Assembly (NCBI GenBank): GCA_017853275.1
Contig: JAFMJV010000024.1
Location: 1 to 34,478 of the forward strand
DNA: 34,478 nucleotides
Source of the DNA: Chloroflexota bacterium
GTDB lineage: Bacteria; Chloroflexota; Limnocylindria; Limnocylindrales; CSP1-4
Direction of reading: 5' to 3'
Shown: piece after piece, positions 24,652 through 34,330 of the stretch
How the letters are laid out: each line of letters begins with the position of its first letter
Position numbering within the stretch: the stretch's first letter is position 1
Program-made: the position numbers and the translations under genes
The notes under the pieces: generated by a model
Told to the model about the DNA's origin: nothing
Database searches by the model: none
The model's input: only the letters and a program-made list of their open reading frames with translations

Positions 24652-24712
24652 CCGTCCGGCGCGGCGGTCCGGAGCCCCAGCGCGCGGGCCGGACCGCCGC
24701 CACCCGACGCCG

Positions 24713-25279
24713 ATGATCCTCCTCTACGCGATCCTCGCGGGCCTCGCGATCGGCCACCTCCGCGGTGGCCGCCTGGCCGCGCTCGCCGAGGTCCGGATCG
24801 CCTGGCTGCCGCTCGCGCTCGGCGGGCTGATCGTCCAGCTCCTCCTCTTCTCCAGCCCGGTGGCGACGCGGATCGGGGAGGCCGGCCCGCCGATCTACGT
24901 CGCCTCCACCCTCGTCGTCCTCGCCGCGCTCCTCCGGAACCTCGCGCTCCCCGGGCTCCGGATCCTCGCGCTCGGGGCTGCGCTCAACCTCGTCGCGATC
25001 CTCGCGAACGGGGGCGCGATGCCGTCGTCGCCGGACGCGTGGCTCCTCCTCGACGGGGTCGCCCGGGTCCCCGCGGGCGAATACACGAACTCCGTCCTCG
25101 CCGGTCCCGGAACCCCCTTCGCGCTCCTCGGTGACATCTTCGTCCTGCCCCGGCCGATCCCCCTGGCGAACGTCTTCTCGATCGGCGACCTGCTCATCGC
25201 GATCGGCGCGGTGCGCTTCCTCGTCACCGGGATGCGGGGCGCCGGGAGCGTGCGCTCCGGGAGCCTCGCCGCGGCTTGA
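24713..25279 (+). CDS. DUF5317 membrane protein
   Basis: Protein of 188 residues with about five membrane helices, matching DUF5317: ILAGLAIGHLRGGRLAALA at the start, GLRILALGAALNLVAILANGGAMP in the middle (in two parts) and the hallmark LGDIFVLPRPIPLANVFSIGD near residue 140-160. The family is found mostly in Chloroflexota and Firmicutes; its function is not known. The ATG at 24713 begins at the first helix. The stop overlaps or closely precedes the adenylate cyclase gene, so both are likely in one operon. Confidence 0.82.
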   Translation: MILLYAILAGLAIGHLRGGRLAALAEVRIAWLPLALGGLIVQLLLFSSPVATRIGEAGPPIYVASTLVVLAALLRNLALPGLRILALGAALNLVAILANGGAMPSSPDAWLLLDGVARVPAGEYTNSVLAGPGTPFALLGDIFVLPRPIPLANVFSIGDLLIAIGAVRFLVTGMRGAGSVRSGSLAAA

Positions 25280-25335
25280 CGGCGCGTCCGGAGGGGCCGA
25301 CACTTCGCCCTCCCAGCGCGTTCGAGGAGCTCCCG

Positions 25336-28300
25336 TTGACCTGCCCTGCCTGCGCCCTGCCGGCGCTTCCCGGCCGTCGGTTCTGCACCGCCTGCGGCGC
25401 CGTGCTCGGCCCGGCCTGCACCGGCTGCAGCCTGCCGCTCGCGCCCGGGGATCGCTTCTGCGGTGGATGTGGGCGCGCGACCGATGCCGCGGACGCCTCG
25501 GCCGTCCCCGCCCCCGTGCCGGCGGCGCCGGCGCCCGGGGCGGGACCTGCGCGGGCGAAGCCGGTCGCCGAGCGGCGCGTCGTCACCGTCCTCTTCGCCG
25601 ACCTCGTGGGCTTCACGACCTTCAGCGAGGGGCGCGATGCCGAGGATGTCCGGGAGACGCTCAGCCGCTACTTCGAGATCGGCCGGGAGATCATCGGGCG
25701 CCACGGTGGGACGGTGGAGAAGTTCATCGGCGATGCGGTGATGGCGGTCTGGGGGGCGCCGATCGCCCACGAGGACGACCCGGAGCGGGCGATCCGGGCG
25801 GCGCTGGAGCTGATCGCCGCGATCCCCTCGCTGGGACCGGGGATCTCCGCGCGCGCCGGGGTCCACACGGGCGAGGCCGCGGTCACGATCGGCGCGGTCG
25901 GGGAGGGGATGGTCGCCGGGGACCTCGTGAACACCGCGGCCCGGATCCAGGCCGCTGCGGAGCCCGGGAGCGTCTTCGCCGGGGAGGCGACCGTCCGCGG
26001 CGCCGAGGGGGCCTTCTCGTTCGTCTCCGTGGGCGACCGGCAGATGAAGGGGAAGGCCGCGCCCGTCCCGGTCTGGCGGGCGGAGAAGCCGGCCGGCGGC
26101 AGCATGGGGCACGGCGGGCTCGCGACGCCCTTCGTGGGCAGGTCGGACGAGCTGGAGAGCCTCCGCGACGCCTTCCGCTCGGTGCGCGCCCGCGGCACCC
26201 TCCGCCACGTCTCCCTCATCGGGCCCGGCGGCATCGGGAAGAGCCGGCTCGCCTGGGAGCTCCTGCGGATCGTGGACAGCCAGGACGAGCTCGTCTGGTG
26301 GCATGACGGACGCTGCCCGGCCTACGGCGAGGGGGTCAGCTTCTGGGCGCTCGCCGAGATGGTCCGCCAGCGCTGCTTCCTCCTCGAGGACGACGACGAG
26401 GAGACCGTCCGGGAGCGGATCGCGACGAAGGCGGCCGACCTCGTGGAGGACCCCGCCGAGCGCCGCCGCCTGGAGCGCGGGCTCCTCGCGCTCCTCGGCC
26501 TCGAGGGTGGCCTTCCCGCGGACCAGCTCTTCGCGGCGTGGCGGACCTTCTTCGAGCGCCATGCCGCCGTGGCGCCGGTCGTCCTCCTCTTCGAGGACCT
26601 CCACTTCGCGGACCCCGGCCTCCTCGACTTCATCGAATCGCTCGTGGAGCGCTCCGCGGACCACGCGATCCTCGTCATCACCCTGGCGCGCCCGGAGCTC
26701 ACCGTGGCACGGCCGCGCTGGGCGTCGGCCCACGAGCACGAGCAGGCGCTCCTTCTCGCCCCGCTCGATGCGCCGCGGATCCGGGAGCTCCTCTCCGGTC
26801 TCGTCCCGGGGATCCCGGGCGAGGCGCTCGACCTCGTCGTCCAGCGTGCGGACGGGATGCCGCTCTATGCCGTGGAGACGATCCGCAAGCTCGTCGCGGA
26901 CGGACGGATCGAGGAGCGCGACGGCGTCTACGCGCCGGTCGGCGACCTGAGCACGGTCTCCGTCCCGGAATCGCTCGCCGCGCTCATCGCGAGCCGGCTC
27001 GATGCGCTCGACCCCGCGGACCGCTCGCTCGTCTCGGACGCCTCCGTCCTCGGGCAGAGCTTCGGCCTTCCCGCGCTCGCGACGGTGAGCGGGATCCCGC
27101 TCCCGGTCCTCGGCGCGCGCGTGGATGCGCTCGTGCGGCGCGAGATCCTCGCCCGCGAGGAGGATCCGCGGAGCGCCGCCGCCGGCCAGATCGCCTTCGT
27201 CCAGGCGCTCATCCGGGAGGTCGCCTACAACACGCTCGCCAAGCGCGACCGGCTCTCCCGCCACCTCGCCTACGCGGAGCACCTCGAGGCGCTCGGCGGG
27301 GCAGGGGAGAGCGCCGGCCTCCTGGCCGCCCAGTACACCGCTGCCGTGACGCTCACGAACGACGAAGCGCAGCGCGAGAAGCTCTCCGCCCGGCTCCGCG
27401 AGGTCCTCGAGGGTGCCGCCGAGCGCGCCGCGGCCCTTGGCTCCACGGAACGGGCCTCCGCCCTCCTCGATCGCGCGCTCCAGACCGGGGCGAGCGGCGA
27501 GGACGAGGCGCGTCTCCTCGAGGAGGCGGGAGTGATCGCTGCCCGGGCGGGCCGCAGCGAGGAGGCCGAGCGCCACCTGCGCGCGGCGATCGCCGCGCAC
27601 GAGGCGGCCGGGGAGATGGAGGGGCTCCTCCGCGCCACGGCGTCGCTCGCCGGCGCCCTCCTTGCCGCGGGCCGCGCCCGGGATGCCGAGGACCGGATCG
27701 AGCGGGCGCTCGCGGAGCACGGGCCGGGGGCCGACCCCGGGGCGCTCGCCGAGCTCGTCCGCCGGCAGGTCGCCGTCCTCCTCGTCCTGCGTCCCGAGCA
27801 CGCGCCCGCAGCCTGCGACCGTGCGATCGCCCTCGCGGACCGCGCCGGGCGCGAGACGGTCGTCGCCGACCTCCTCGTCACGAAGGCCCGTCTCGCGGGT
27901 GCGGCGGGCCGGCGCCTCGAGGGGATCGCGATCGCCACCGGTGCCGTCCGCCTTGCGGAGGCCGCGGACCGCGCGGAGATCGCGGTCGCCGCCGAGGTCG
28001 TGGCGGCCGAGCTCCATGGCACGGACGAGCCGCTCGTCGCGCTCGAGGCCGCCCGCCGGGCGCGTGCGGTCGCCGGCCGCCTCGAGGGTGGTCCGGAGGT
28101 CCAGCTCGCGGTCGTGGAGCTCGCGCGGCTCCTCGTGGCCACGGGCGCGTGGGCGGAGGCGGCCACGGAGATCGGGTCCGCGGCGGACCGGCGTGGACCG
28201 GCGGAGGCCGACCCGCTCCTCGCGGTCGCGGCCGCGCGGCTCGCCCTGGCCCGGGGCGGCGATCCGCTCCTGCCCCTCCCGACGGCGGACGCGGGTTCCC

Positions 28301-28824
28301 CGGCCGAGCTGACTGCCGCCCTGCGCGCTCACGCCGCGGAGCTCGCCCTCCTCGAGGGCCGCGCGGAGGACGCGTGGACGATCGCCTGGGACGGCCCCGC
28401 CGTCCGGGTCGGGGGCCTCCCGCTCAGCCGCCTCGCCGCCCGGGCTGCGCTCCTTGCCGGCGATCCGGCGCGCCTCCGCCGGGCTGCGGACCGCTTCCTG
28501 GACGAGGCCGCCGCGGGTGCGGGTGGCCGGATCGTGGATACGGAGCGGCGCTTCCACGCCGCCGGCCTCGCGGCGCTGGACGGACGCCCGGACGAGGCGC
28601 TCTTCGCCTTCACCGGCGCGGATGCGGCCTACGAGATCCTCGGGCTCGTCCCCGAGCGCGGGAGCGGTGCGCTCATCCTCCTCGCCCTTCTCGGCGCGCG
28701 CGACCCGGAGGCGATCGGCCTCGCGGTCGCGATCCGCGAGAGCCTCGCGGAGCTCGGCGCGGACGGGCTCGTCGCCCGGCTGGACACGGCGATCGCGGCC
28801 GCCGCCCGCCCGCGAGGCGGATGA
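25336..28824 (+). CDS. Zinc-ribbon adenylate cyclase with AAA ATPase and TPR-like repeats
   Basis: Multidomain protein of 1162 residues. Two zinc ribbons (C3, C6, C17, C20 and C28, C31, C42, C45) precede a class III cyclase domain (about 79-245). Metal aspartates D89 (FADLVGFT) and D133 (KFIGDAVMAVWGAP), the adenine-reading pair K129 and D196, and transition-state N199 and R203 (VNTAARIQ) are all present, so it should make cyclic AMP. Next is an AAA_16/STAND-like ATPase with Walker A GPGGIGKS (296-303) and Walker B VVLLFED (415-421), then about 550 residues of Ala-rich TPR-like helices. TTG at 25336 has GAGGAG seven bases upstream and begins at the first CxxC; an alternative TTG at 25276 overlaps the DUF5317 stop and adds 20 residues. 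The signal sensed is unknown. Confidence 0.9.
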   Translation: MTCPACALPALPGRRFCTACGAVLGPACTGCSLPLAPGDRFCGGCGRATDAADASAVPAPVPAAPAPGAGPARAKPVAERRVVTVLFADLVGFTTFSEGRDAEDVRETLSRYFEIGREIIGRHGGTVEKFIGDAVMAVWGAPIAHEDDPERAIRAALELIAAIPSLGPGISARAGVHTGEAAVTIGAVGEGMVAGDLVNTAARIQAAAEPGSVFAGEATVRGAEGAFSFVSVGDRQMKGKAAPVPVWRAEKPAGGSMGHGGLATPFVGRSDELESLRDAFRSVRARGTLRHVSLIGPGGIGKSRLAWELLRIVDSQDELVWWHDGRCPAYGEGVSFWALAEMVRQRCFLLEDDDEETVRERIATKAADLVEDPAERRRLERGLLALLGLEGGLPADQLFAAWRTFFERHAAVAPVVLLFEDLHFADPGLLDFIESLVERSADHAILVITLARPELTVARPRWASAHEHEQALLLAPLDAPRIRELLSGLVPGIPGEALDLVVQRADGMPLYAVETIRKLVADGRIEERDGVYAPVGDLSTVSVPESLAALIASRLDALDPADRSLVSDASVLGQSFGLPALATVSGIPLPVLGARVDALVRREILAREEDPRSAAAGQIAFVQALIREVAYNTLAKRDRLSRHLAYAEHLEALGGAGESAGLLAAQYTAAVTLTNDEAQREKLSARLREVLEGAAERAAALGSTERASALLDRALQTGASGEDEARLLEEAGVIAARAGRSEEAERHLRAAIAAHEAAGEMEGLLRATASLAGALLAAGRARDAEDRIERALAEHGPGADPGALAELVRRQVAVLLVLRPEHAPAACDRAIALADRAGRETVVADLLVTKARLAGAAGRRLEGIAIATGAVRLAEAADRAEIAVAAEVVAAELHGTDEPLVALEAARRARAVAGRLEGGPEVQLAVVELARLLVATGAWAEAATEIGSAADRRGPAEADPLLAVAAARLALARGGDPLLPLPTADAGSPAELTAALRAHAAELALLEGRAEDAWTIAWDGPAVRVGGLPLSRLAARAALLAGDPARLRRAADRFLDEAAAGAGGRIVDTERRFHAAGLAALDGRPDEALFAFTGADAAYEILGLVPERGSGALILLALLGARDPEAIGLAVAIRESLAELGADGLVARLDTAIAAAARPRGG

Positions 28825-28836
28825 GCGGGCCGGACG

Positions 28837-28864
28837 GGGGAGCAGCCGGAGAGCGCTGCTCCCC
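28837..28864 (+). terminator. Candidate terminator after the cyclase gene
   Basis: Perfect 10-bp GC-rich stem with an eight-base loop, 12 bases past the cyclase stop and just before the next promoter. No T tract follows, so it is a candidate only. Confidence 0.5.
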
Positions 28865-28873
28865 GGGGCGGCG

Positions 28874-28879
28874 TACCCT
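28874..28879 (+). promoter_or_regulatory. Leaderless -10 element, polysaccharide deacetylase
   Basis: TACCCT ending seven bases before the ATG at 28887. Confidence 0.55.
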
Positions 28880-28886
28880 GCGGGGG

Positions 28887-29567
28887 ATGCACCGATCGCG
28901 CGGCACCCTGCCGCTCATCCTCTCCCTTGCCCTCATCCTTCTCACCGGGTTCCCGGTGGAGGCAGCCTCCTCGGTGGTGGCGACCCATGGGTCCCGCTCC
29001 GCGCCCAGGGTCGCCCTCACCTTCGATGACGGCTGGAGCCAGTCCGCCTGCCGGAGCATCGCCCAGACGCTTCGCGCCTACGGCGCCACCGCCACCTTCT
29101 TCATCAACGGCTACCACCTGCGCGACGACCCGGAGGGCTGGCGTGCGATCCTGCGCGGCTTCCCGGTGGCGAACCACACCTTCAGCCATCCGAACCTCGC
29201 CCGGACCGATGCCCGGGGGATCGAGAAGCAGATCCGGCGCAACGAGCGGATCCATGAGCACGTCCTGGGCCGGCCGATGCTGAAGATCCTCCGGCCGCCA
29301 TTCGGCGCCTATGACAGCGAGGTCCTGCGCGTCGCGGGTGCCCTCGGCTACCGGACGACCCTCCTCTGGGATATCAGCGCGGCGGACACGAGCTCCTACG
29401 CCACGGTCTCCACGACGATCCGGAACGCGTCGCGCGGGACGAGCGGCTCGGTCGTCCTCATGCACTGCGGACCGGCTTCCACCCCGGGTGCGGTCGCCTC
29501 GATCATCCGCTCCTACCGGTCGCGCGGCTACCGGCTCGTGGGGCTCGGCGAGCTCTTCCCGGGCTGA
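28887..29567 (+). CDS. Secreted NodB-type polysaccharide deacetylase
   Basis: Protein of 226 residues: signal peptide about 1-26 (cleavage near VEA-ASS), then a single CE4/NodB domain. All five motifs are present: LTFDDG (D47, D48), the metal histidines of NHTFSHP (H97, H101), LRPPFGAYD (R136), WDISAAD (D162) and VLMHCG (H193). It would remove acetyl or other N-acyl groups from peptidoglycan or another GlcNAc-containing polymer outside the membrane, with a divalent metal. It has its own leaderless-type promoter. Its 3' end overlaps the convergent DUF2256 gene by 40 bp. Confidence 0.9.
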   Translation: MHRSRGTLPLILSLALILLTGFPVEAASSVVATHGSRSAPRVALTFDDGWSQSACRSIAQTLRAYGATATFFINGYHLRDDPEGWRAILRGFPVANHTFSHPNLARTDARGIEKQIRRNERIHEHVLGRPMLKILRPPFGAYDSEVLRVAGALGYRTTLLWDISAADTSSYATVSTTIRNASRGTSGSVVLMHCGPASTPGAVASIIRSYRSRGYRLVGLGELFPG

Positions 29568-29740
29568 TCGCCCGGCCGGGCGCGCCGGCAGCGCTCCGAG
29601 CAGCGGGTCACGCTCTCCCACGTGGCGGCCCAGCGCCGCCGCCAGGCGAAGGGGCGGCCGCACACGACGCAGATCTTCTCCGGACGCTCGGACGGCGGCC
29701 GGTGACGATCCGGCCTCCGGCGCGGGCTCGTGGCTCCCAT
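29528..29740 (-). CDS. DUF2256 small zinc-binding protein
   Basis: Protein of 70 residues in a frame hidden inside a long antisense frame. It carries the DUF2256 pattern [20 protein letters not shown] (about 23-42) followed by [10 protein letters not shown]: two CxxC-type cysteine pairs with conserved tryptophans, expected to bind zinc. DUF2256 genes often accompany cryptochrome or photolyase genes, which are not seen here; function unknown. The ATG at 29740 has AGAGGG close upstream. The 3' end overlaps the end of the polysaccharide deacetylase by 40 bp, tail to tail. Confidence 0.8.
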   Translation of the reverse strand: MGATSPRRRPDRHRPPSERPEKICVVCGRPFAWRRRWAATWESVTRCSERCRRARPGDQPGKSSPSPTSR

Positions 29741-29845
29741 GCCCCCTCTTCGCGCCGTCCGGTCCCGCGGTTCGACGTGCGTGGGCCGATCCCCGGCGGC
29801 GTCTCGTGCGAAGAGCCCCTGACAGCATCCGCCCCGAGGGACCCG

Positions 29846-30610
29846 ATGAGCGACCCCGTCCTCCCGTCCACCGTGATCATCACCGGCGCCACCGGCGCGA
29901 TCGGCGCCGCCACCGCCCGCCGGATCGCGGCCGAGGGCGGACGGGTCGCGCTCGTCGCGCGGGATGCGGCGCGGCTCGCCGAGGTGGCCGCGGGGCTCCC
30001 GGCCGGGTCCGCCACGATCCACGCCGCGGACCCCACGGAGAGCGCCCCGATCGACGCGGCCTTCGCGGAGATCGCGGCCACGGCACGGCCGGCCGGCCTC
30101 GTCCACGCCGTGGGCTCCACCCTGCTGAAGCCGCTCCACCTCCTGACGGACGCGGAGATCGACGAGGTCCTCCGCGTCAACCTCCTCTCCGCGATGCGTG
30201 CCCTCCGCGCCTTCGCCCGGATCGTCCCCCGCGGCGAGCCCGCCGCTGCGCTCCTCTTCTCCTCGGCCGCCACGCAGATCGGCCTCGTCAACCACGAGGC
30301 GATCGCGACCGCGAAGGCCGGGGTCGATGGCCTCGTCCGCTCCGCCGCCGCCACCTATGCGACCCGGGGGATCCGGGTGAACGCGATCGCCCCGGGACTC
30401 GTCCGCTCCGGCCTCACCCGCCGGCTCGTGGAGAACGAGGCGGTCCTCCGGGCATCGGAGGCGATGCATCCTCTCGGCCGGATCGGCGAGCCCGAGGATG
30501 TGGCCGCGCTCGCCGCCCTCCTCGTCTCCCCCGCCACGGCCTGGGTCACGGGTCAGACGATCGGCGTGGATGGCGGCCTCGCGGGGATCAAGCTCCCGCC
30601 GCGCGGTTGA
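29846..30610 (+). CDS. SDR family oxidoreductase lacking the catalytic Tyr
   Basis: Protein of 254 residues with a classical SDR layout: TGATGAIG cofactor loop (13-20), [18 protein letters not shown] with S140, TAKAGV with K157, [16 protein letters not shown], and the terminal [10 protein letters not shown]. The position that should be the catalytic tyrosine of the S-x12-Y-x3-K set is isoleucine (I153, in [11 protein letters not shown]). The cofactor-binding fold appears intact, so it may bind NAD(P) but lacks normal SDR chemistry; a related SDR subgroup with NHEAIAAAK is known to me from memory. The ATG at 29846 has GAGGG five bases upstream. Substrate unknown. Confidence 0.82.
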   Translation: MSDPVLPSTVIITGATGAIGAATARRIAAEGGRVALVARDAARLAEVAAGLPAGSATIHAADPTESAPIDAAFAEIAATARPAGLVHAVGSTLLKPLHLLTDAEIDEVLRVNLLSAMRALRAFARIVPRGEPAAALLFSSAATQIGLVNHEAIATAKAGVDGLVRSAAATYATRGIRVNAIAPGLVRSGLTRRLVENEAVLRASEAMHPLGRIGEPEDVAALAALLVSPATAWVTGQTIGVDGGLAGIKLPPRG

Positions 30611-30646
30611 GCGGGCGGGTCGTGGCGAGGGCGTGACGCTCCGCCC

Positions 30647-30676
30647 TTGACCCGCGGGCCCCGGCCGGGGCACCAT
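30647..30676 (+). promoter_or_regulatory. Promoter of the secreted orphan gene
   Basis: TTGACC (30647-30652) and CACCAT (30671-30676) spaced by 18 bp, leaving a leader of about 48 bases with GAGGAGG ten bases before the ATG. Confidence 0.5.
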
Positions 30677-30730
30677 CCGCCGGTCAGACCGCGCCTGCCG
30701 GCGCGGTGCCGTCGAGGAGGCCAGACCCGC

Positions 30731-32494
30731 ATGCGTCCCCGATCCCGGCTCCCGCTCGCCGTGGCAGCCGCTCTCTCCCTCGCGATCGTCGGCGTCCCTG
30801 CCGCCGCCCAGTCGACCCCGGTCACCGTGGGCGCCCTGATGAAGACGCTCGAGCCGGAGCTCGTCCGCCTCTCGACCGGCCCCACCCGACTCACCCGGAC
30901 GACGATCGCCGGCCCCGGCGCGCTCACGGAGATCGTCTCGGAGCACCAGGCGGCACCCGCGATCACCGGCGGCCTCCTCTACGGCGAGGATGGCACGCCG
31001 GTCGCCGCGATCCACCGCTCCGGCGACCTTCTCTTCACGCGGCGCGGCCCGGACGGCGCCGGGTGGGCGGCCACGGTGAACCTCGCCGACCCGTGGTTCC
31101 CGCCCGACCCCCTCGCGACCGACCCGGCCGCCGATGCGGCCCTCCTCGCGCCGCTCGTCGCCACGCTCCACGGCCCCACCGCGGAGCTCGTCGGTGCGAT
31201 CGGAAGGATGACGACCTTCACGAGCGCCCCGGACCCGGCCTGCCCGGAGACCTGCCTCATCGTCACGGGGGCCACGGCCGACCCGGTCGCGGATCCCTCC
31301 ACCGTGGAGATCCGCACGGATGGCGGCGCGCTCACCGGTGCGCAGCTCGCCGGTGCGGACGGGAGCATCGTCGTCCTCGCCTGGGATGCTGCGAGCGGCG
31401 AGCTCCTCGCGACACCCGCCCCGCTCACCGCAGGCCTCCCCGACGGGCTCGTTCCGGCGGGGATCGCGATCGGCCAGGTCGCGATCGCGCAGGCGGATGC
31501 GCACCGGCTGATCGGCCAGGCGCTCGGCCGGGCGTGGGCCGGTGAGATCGTCGTCACGGACCGGACCCTGAAGGGCCAGACCCTCCTCGGGCAGGTCGTC
31601 ACCCAGCATGCCGCGAGCGGCGATGCGAACGTGAAGCGGACGGCCGGGGACCTCTCCACCGGTCTCCGGACGGTGGGCAGGAACGCCTGGTACCTCTACG
31701 CGGACGGGGTCTGGGAGGCCACCAAGGACCTCTCCCGCTTCACCCCGGACGACCGCCCGGTCCCGGAGGCCTGGATCGCGCCGCTCCGGAGCGTCCGCTG
31801 GTCCGGGATCTCCCGCACCACCGGCTGCGCCACCGGTGGCTGCCTCCAGATCGCCGGCTTCATCGGTGCCTTCCGCTCGCTCGTGGAGATCGACGAGGCG
31901 ACCGGCCGGCTCATCCACCTCGACCTGCGGGGCGTGCCGGGCCTTGCGAGCGGCACCCGCCGGGACATCACCTTCAACCTTCCCGCCAAGCCCCTGAAGA
32001 TCGTCGCGCCCACCGTGACCGCACGCACCCCCAGCTACAAGGTCACCGATTCCACGTCCAACACCGGCGTCATCTGCCAGTACTCGGACGATGGCGTCCA
32101 GCTCGTGCTGACCGGCATCCTCGCCCGCTCGCCGCGCCTCTTCTGGCCGGGTGCGCCGGGCGTCTCGGGCACGGTGGGCTGGCGGCTCCTCCTCGAGGTG
32201 AAGAACGGCTCGAGCTGGACGGAGGTCCTCCGCTCGCCCGAGTACCGCTCGCTGGCCACCTCCACCGTGGCCGCCACGATGCCCTCGGAGTCGTTCACGA
32301 TCGGGGTCGGTCCGCTCTCCTATCTCGCGAAGCCCTACCGCGGCGTCCTCGTCCTCAGCTGGTACAAGCCGGACGGGAAGTCGCTGAAGAGCGAGAAGCG
32401 GAGCTACGTGAACTACGCCTGGTCGCTCGGGAACGATGCGCTCGGCGTCTCCACGAAGAGCTGCCCCGGCGTCACCGCCTACCCGGGCCCGTGA
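30731..32494 (+). CDS. Large secreted protein of unknown function
   Basis: Protein of 587 residues. Signal peptide about 1-27 ([19 protein letters not shown]). There are no membrane helices after it and no enzyme motif that I recognise. The mature part is rich in Thr, Ala, Gly and Leu, with strand-forming stretches and few cysteines: a CPETC, a [15 protein letters not shown] and a late KSCPG. Residues about 250-330 ([20 protein letters not shown] ... [17 protein letters not shown]) resemble a ligand-carrying lipoprotein fold in style but I cannot assign it. The C-terminal third is beta-rich ([20 protein letters not shown]). It is probably a cell-surface or secreted protein. It stands alone on its own promoter, upstream of the membrane glycosyltransferase-like gene. 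Confidence 0.75.
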   Translation: MRPRSRLPLAVAAALSLAIVGVPAAAQSTPVTVGALMKTLEPELVRLSTGPTRLTRTTIAGPGALTEIVSEHQAAPAITGGLLYGEDGTPVAAIHRSGDLLFTRRGPDGAGWAATVNLADPWFPPDPLATDPAADAALLAPLVATLHGPTAELVGAIGRMTTFTSAPDPACPETCLIVTGATADPVADPSTVEIRTDGGALTGAQLAGADGSIVVLAWDAASGELLATPAPLTAGLPDGLVPAGIAIGQVAIAQADAHRLIGQALGRAWAGEIVVTDRTLKGQTLLGQVVTQHAASGDANVKRTAGDLSTGLRTVGRNAWYLYADGVWEATKDLSRFTPDDRPVPEAWIAPLRSVRWSGISRTTGCATGGCLQIAGFIGAFRSLVEIDEATGRLIHLDLRGVPGLASGTRRDITFNLPAKPLKIVAPTVTARTPSYKVTDSTSNTGVICQYSDDGVQLVLTGILARSPRLFWPGAPGVSGTVGWRLLLEVKNGSSWTEVLRSPEYRSLATSTVAATMPSESFTIGVGPLSYLAKPYRGVLVLSWYKPDGKSLKSEKRSYVNYAWSLGNDALGVSTKSCPGVTAYPGP

Positions 32495-32628
32495 GGCGCG
32501 CCCGGCCGGGCTTCCTCGCTGCGCGTCCTCGGGGGTGATGACGGCATGAGGGTCGGTGGGGGCCGGTCCGCGCTGCCCTCCGGTCCGCCCCGTCAAACCA
32601 CGCCCGCGGGCCGCGTCGGGGGAGGCGG

Positions 32629-33897
32629 ATGAACCTCCGGGCACGGGACCTTGCGAAGGGCGGGTCGCGGGAGTGGATCACCGTCCTCTTCCTGGCCCTC
32701 GTCGTGATGGGGACCGTGGGCCTTTCCGCTGCGTGGCGGCAGGAGGGGGTGCCACGGCAGCGGATCATCTGGGCGGAGGACGGGCCGGTCTACGCGGATT
32801 GCGCGCTCCGTTCCGCCCCCACGGACTGCCTGCTCCGCCCCTACGGCGGGTATCTGCAGCTGACCGCGCGGCTCGGCGCGCTCGTCGCACCGATGGGCTC
32901 GCTGGACAAGCTCCCGCTCCGGCTCTTCCTCGTCTCCACCCTGATCGCGGCGCTGTGCGCGGCGCTCATCTCGGTGACGCTCTACCGGGCTGCGCCGGGG
33001 ACCGCCGGTGGCCTCGTCGCCGGCTTCCTCGGGGGCACGGCGATCGGCTTCGTGGAGGCGGCCGGGATGGAGGTCCTCGGGAACCTCGCGAACATCCACT
33101 GGATCGTCCTAGCGGCCGCGACGGTCGCGCTCGTCGGACACTGGCTCGGGGTGCGGGCGGGGTTCCCGGCGGCCCTCGTCATCCTCCTCGCGACCCTGAC
33201 CTCGGCGATCGCCCCCTTCATCCTCGTCCCGCTCGCGTGCGTCGGGATCCTCCTGCGCCGTCGCGAGGCGGTCGCGATCGGGGTGGTCACCCTCGCCGGC
33301 TCGCTCGGCCAGGCCGCCTTCCTCGTCATCGGACCCCACTTTCCCCGCGTTCCCCCGGCCCTCGACCCCGTGCTCTTCGAGGGAGCGGTCGCCGGCCTCC
33401 TCCGGTGGGGGTGGTTCGGTGCCCGTGCCCCGTTCCCGGATCTCGTCGTCCCGACCGCCCTCGGTCTCGTCCTTCTCCTCCTCGTCTTCCGCCGCCGGCC
33501 CCTCGGGGCCCTCGCCGTCGCCGCCCTGGCAGCGTCCGGCATGGCCGCCTACTTCGCCGCCGTCGCCGTCAACCACGCTGCGGGCGTGCGGTATCAGTAC
33601 CTCCCGACGGTCCTCGGGATCGCCGCCCTCGGGCTCGGGACCGCGATCGTGGCGAGCACCGTGGGCGACCGGCGGGTCCGGATCGCGGCCCCGGTCGTCC
33701 TCGCCGTCCTCCTCCTGGGCGGCTTCCTCGCGAGCTTCCGCCTCTGGGCGTGGGGCTCCACCGGCCCGGACTTCGGAGCGCAGGTCCGGGCCTCGGGGTG
33801 CGAGCTCGCGGTCGCCACCGAGGAGATCGTCCTGGACATCTCACCCCAGTGGAAGGAGACGTCGTTCCGGTGGCGGGCCCCGTGCGGGGGGCGATGA
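32629..33897 (+). CDS. GT-C-like polytopic membrane protein
   Basis: Protein of 422 residues with about ten membrane helices. The first external loop after helix 1 carries [12 protein letters not shown] and then [18 protein letters not shown], the acidic-plus-aromatic pattern of GT-C fold glycosyltransferases that use lipid-linked sugars, and is the main reason for the call. The last 40 residues face out and contain two cysteines (CELAV, APCGGR). The ATG has GGAGG three bases upstream, a short spacing. It follows the secreted orphan on the same strand with 134 bp between. The glycosyltransferase assignment is tentative; donor and acceptor unknown. Confidence 0.55.
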   Translation: MNLRARDLAKGGSREWITVLFLALVVMGTVGLSAAWRQEGVPRQRIIWAEDGPVYADCALRSAPTDCLLRPYGGYLQLTARLGALVAPMGSLDKLPLRLFLVSTLIAALCAALISVTLYRAAPGTAGGLVAGFLGGTAIGFVEAAGMEVLGNLANIHWIVLAAATVALVGHWLGVRAGFPAALVILLATLTSAIAPFILVPLACVGILLRRREAVAIGVVTLAGSLGQAAFLVIGPHFPRVPPALDPVLFEGAVAGLLRWGWFGARAPFPDLVVPTALGLVLLLLVFRRRPLGALAVAALAASGMAAYFAAVAVNHAAGVRYQYLPTVLGIAALGLGTAIVASTVGDRRVRIAAPVVLAVLLLGGFLASFRLWAWGSTGPDFGAQVRASGCELAVATEEIVLDISPQWKETSFRWRAPCGGR

Positions 33898-33997
33898 GGC
33901 TGCCGCAGCTCCGGGGGACCCGGCGGGCCGGACCGATCGGGCGGGCGGAGCGGGGCGTGACGATCCGCGCCACCGTCTGCCCCTAGCCGCTCGGGAA

Positions 33998-34323
33998 GGC
34001 GCGATCCCCGCGGGCTCCATCCGGCCGGCGGCCATGAGCCGCTCGACGCGCGCCTTGTTCGTGCCGGCCCAGGTGCTGCCGCGCCGGCGCGGGGAGAGAT
34101 AGAGGCCGGTCCGCCGGTCGTCGATCCGCCGCGCCTGCCCGTCGACCCAGCCGAAGCAGAGGGCCTCCTCGATGATCGCCGCGTAGGTGAGGGGGGTCCC
34201 GTGGCCGCGCCGCCACGTCACGAGCCAGACGCCGCGCGAGGTCGCGTGATGCTCGGCAAGCCACGCACGCCAGGCCGCGCGGTCCTCGGGCTGGACGAGC
34301 GGCGCCTCGTCGAGGGCGGACAT
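33998..34323 (-). pseudogene. Truncated YdeI/OmpD-associated family gene
   Basis: The first 107 residues read well as the YdeI-family N-terminal domain: WRAWLAEHHATSRGVWLVTW, IIEEALCFGWVDGQARRID, LSPRRRGSTWAGTNKARVER and LMAAGRMEPAG. After MEPAG the homologous helical C-terminal half is absent; the frame continues as low-complexity Arg/Pro/Ser sequence and stops at 33841 inside the convergent membrane-protein gene. No frame downstream restores the family pattern. Family members are about 190 residues. The gene keeps a TACCAT -10 box seven bases before its ATG, so the loss is recent or the short form is expressed. Called a pseudogene with moderate confidence; the end at 33998 marks where family similarity ends. 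Confidence 0.55.
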
Positions 34324-34330
34324 CGCCCGG

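Noticed and set aside
29771..29790. GGTTCGA resembling a tRNA T-loop
   Set aside because: No acceptor, D or anticodon stem around it.
32500..32511. GCCCGGCCGGGC palindrome after the secreted orphan
   Set aside because: No loop and no T tract; too weak to call a terminator.
33894..33986. 30-codon frame after the membrane-protein gene
   Set aside because: No ribosome-binding site, Arg-rich and of no recognisable family.
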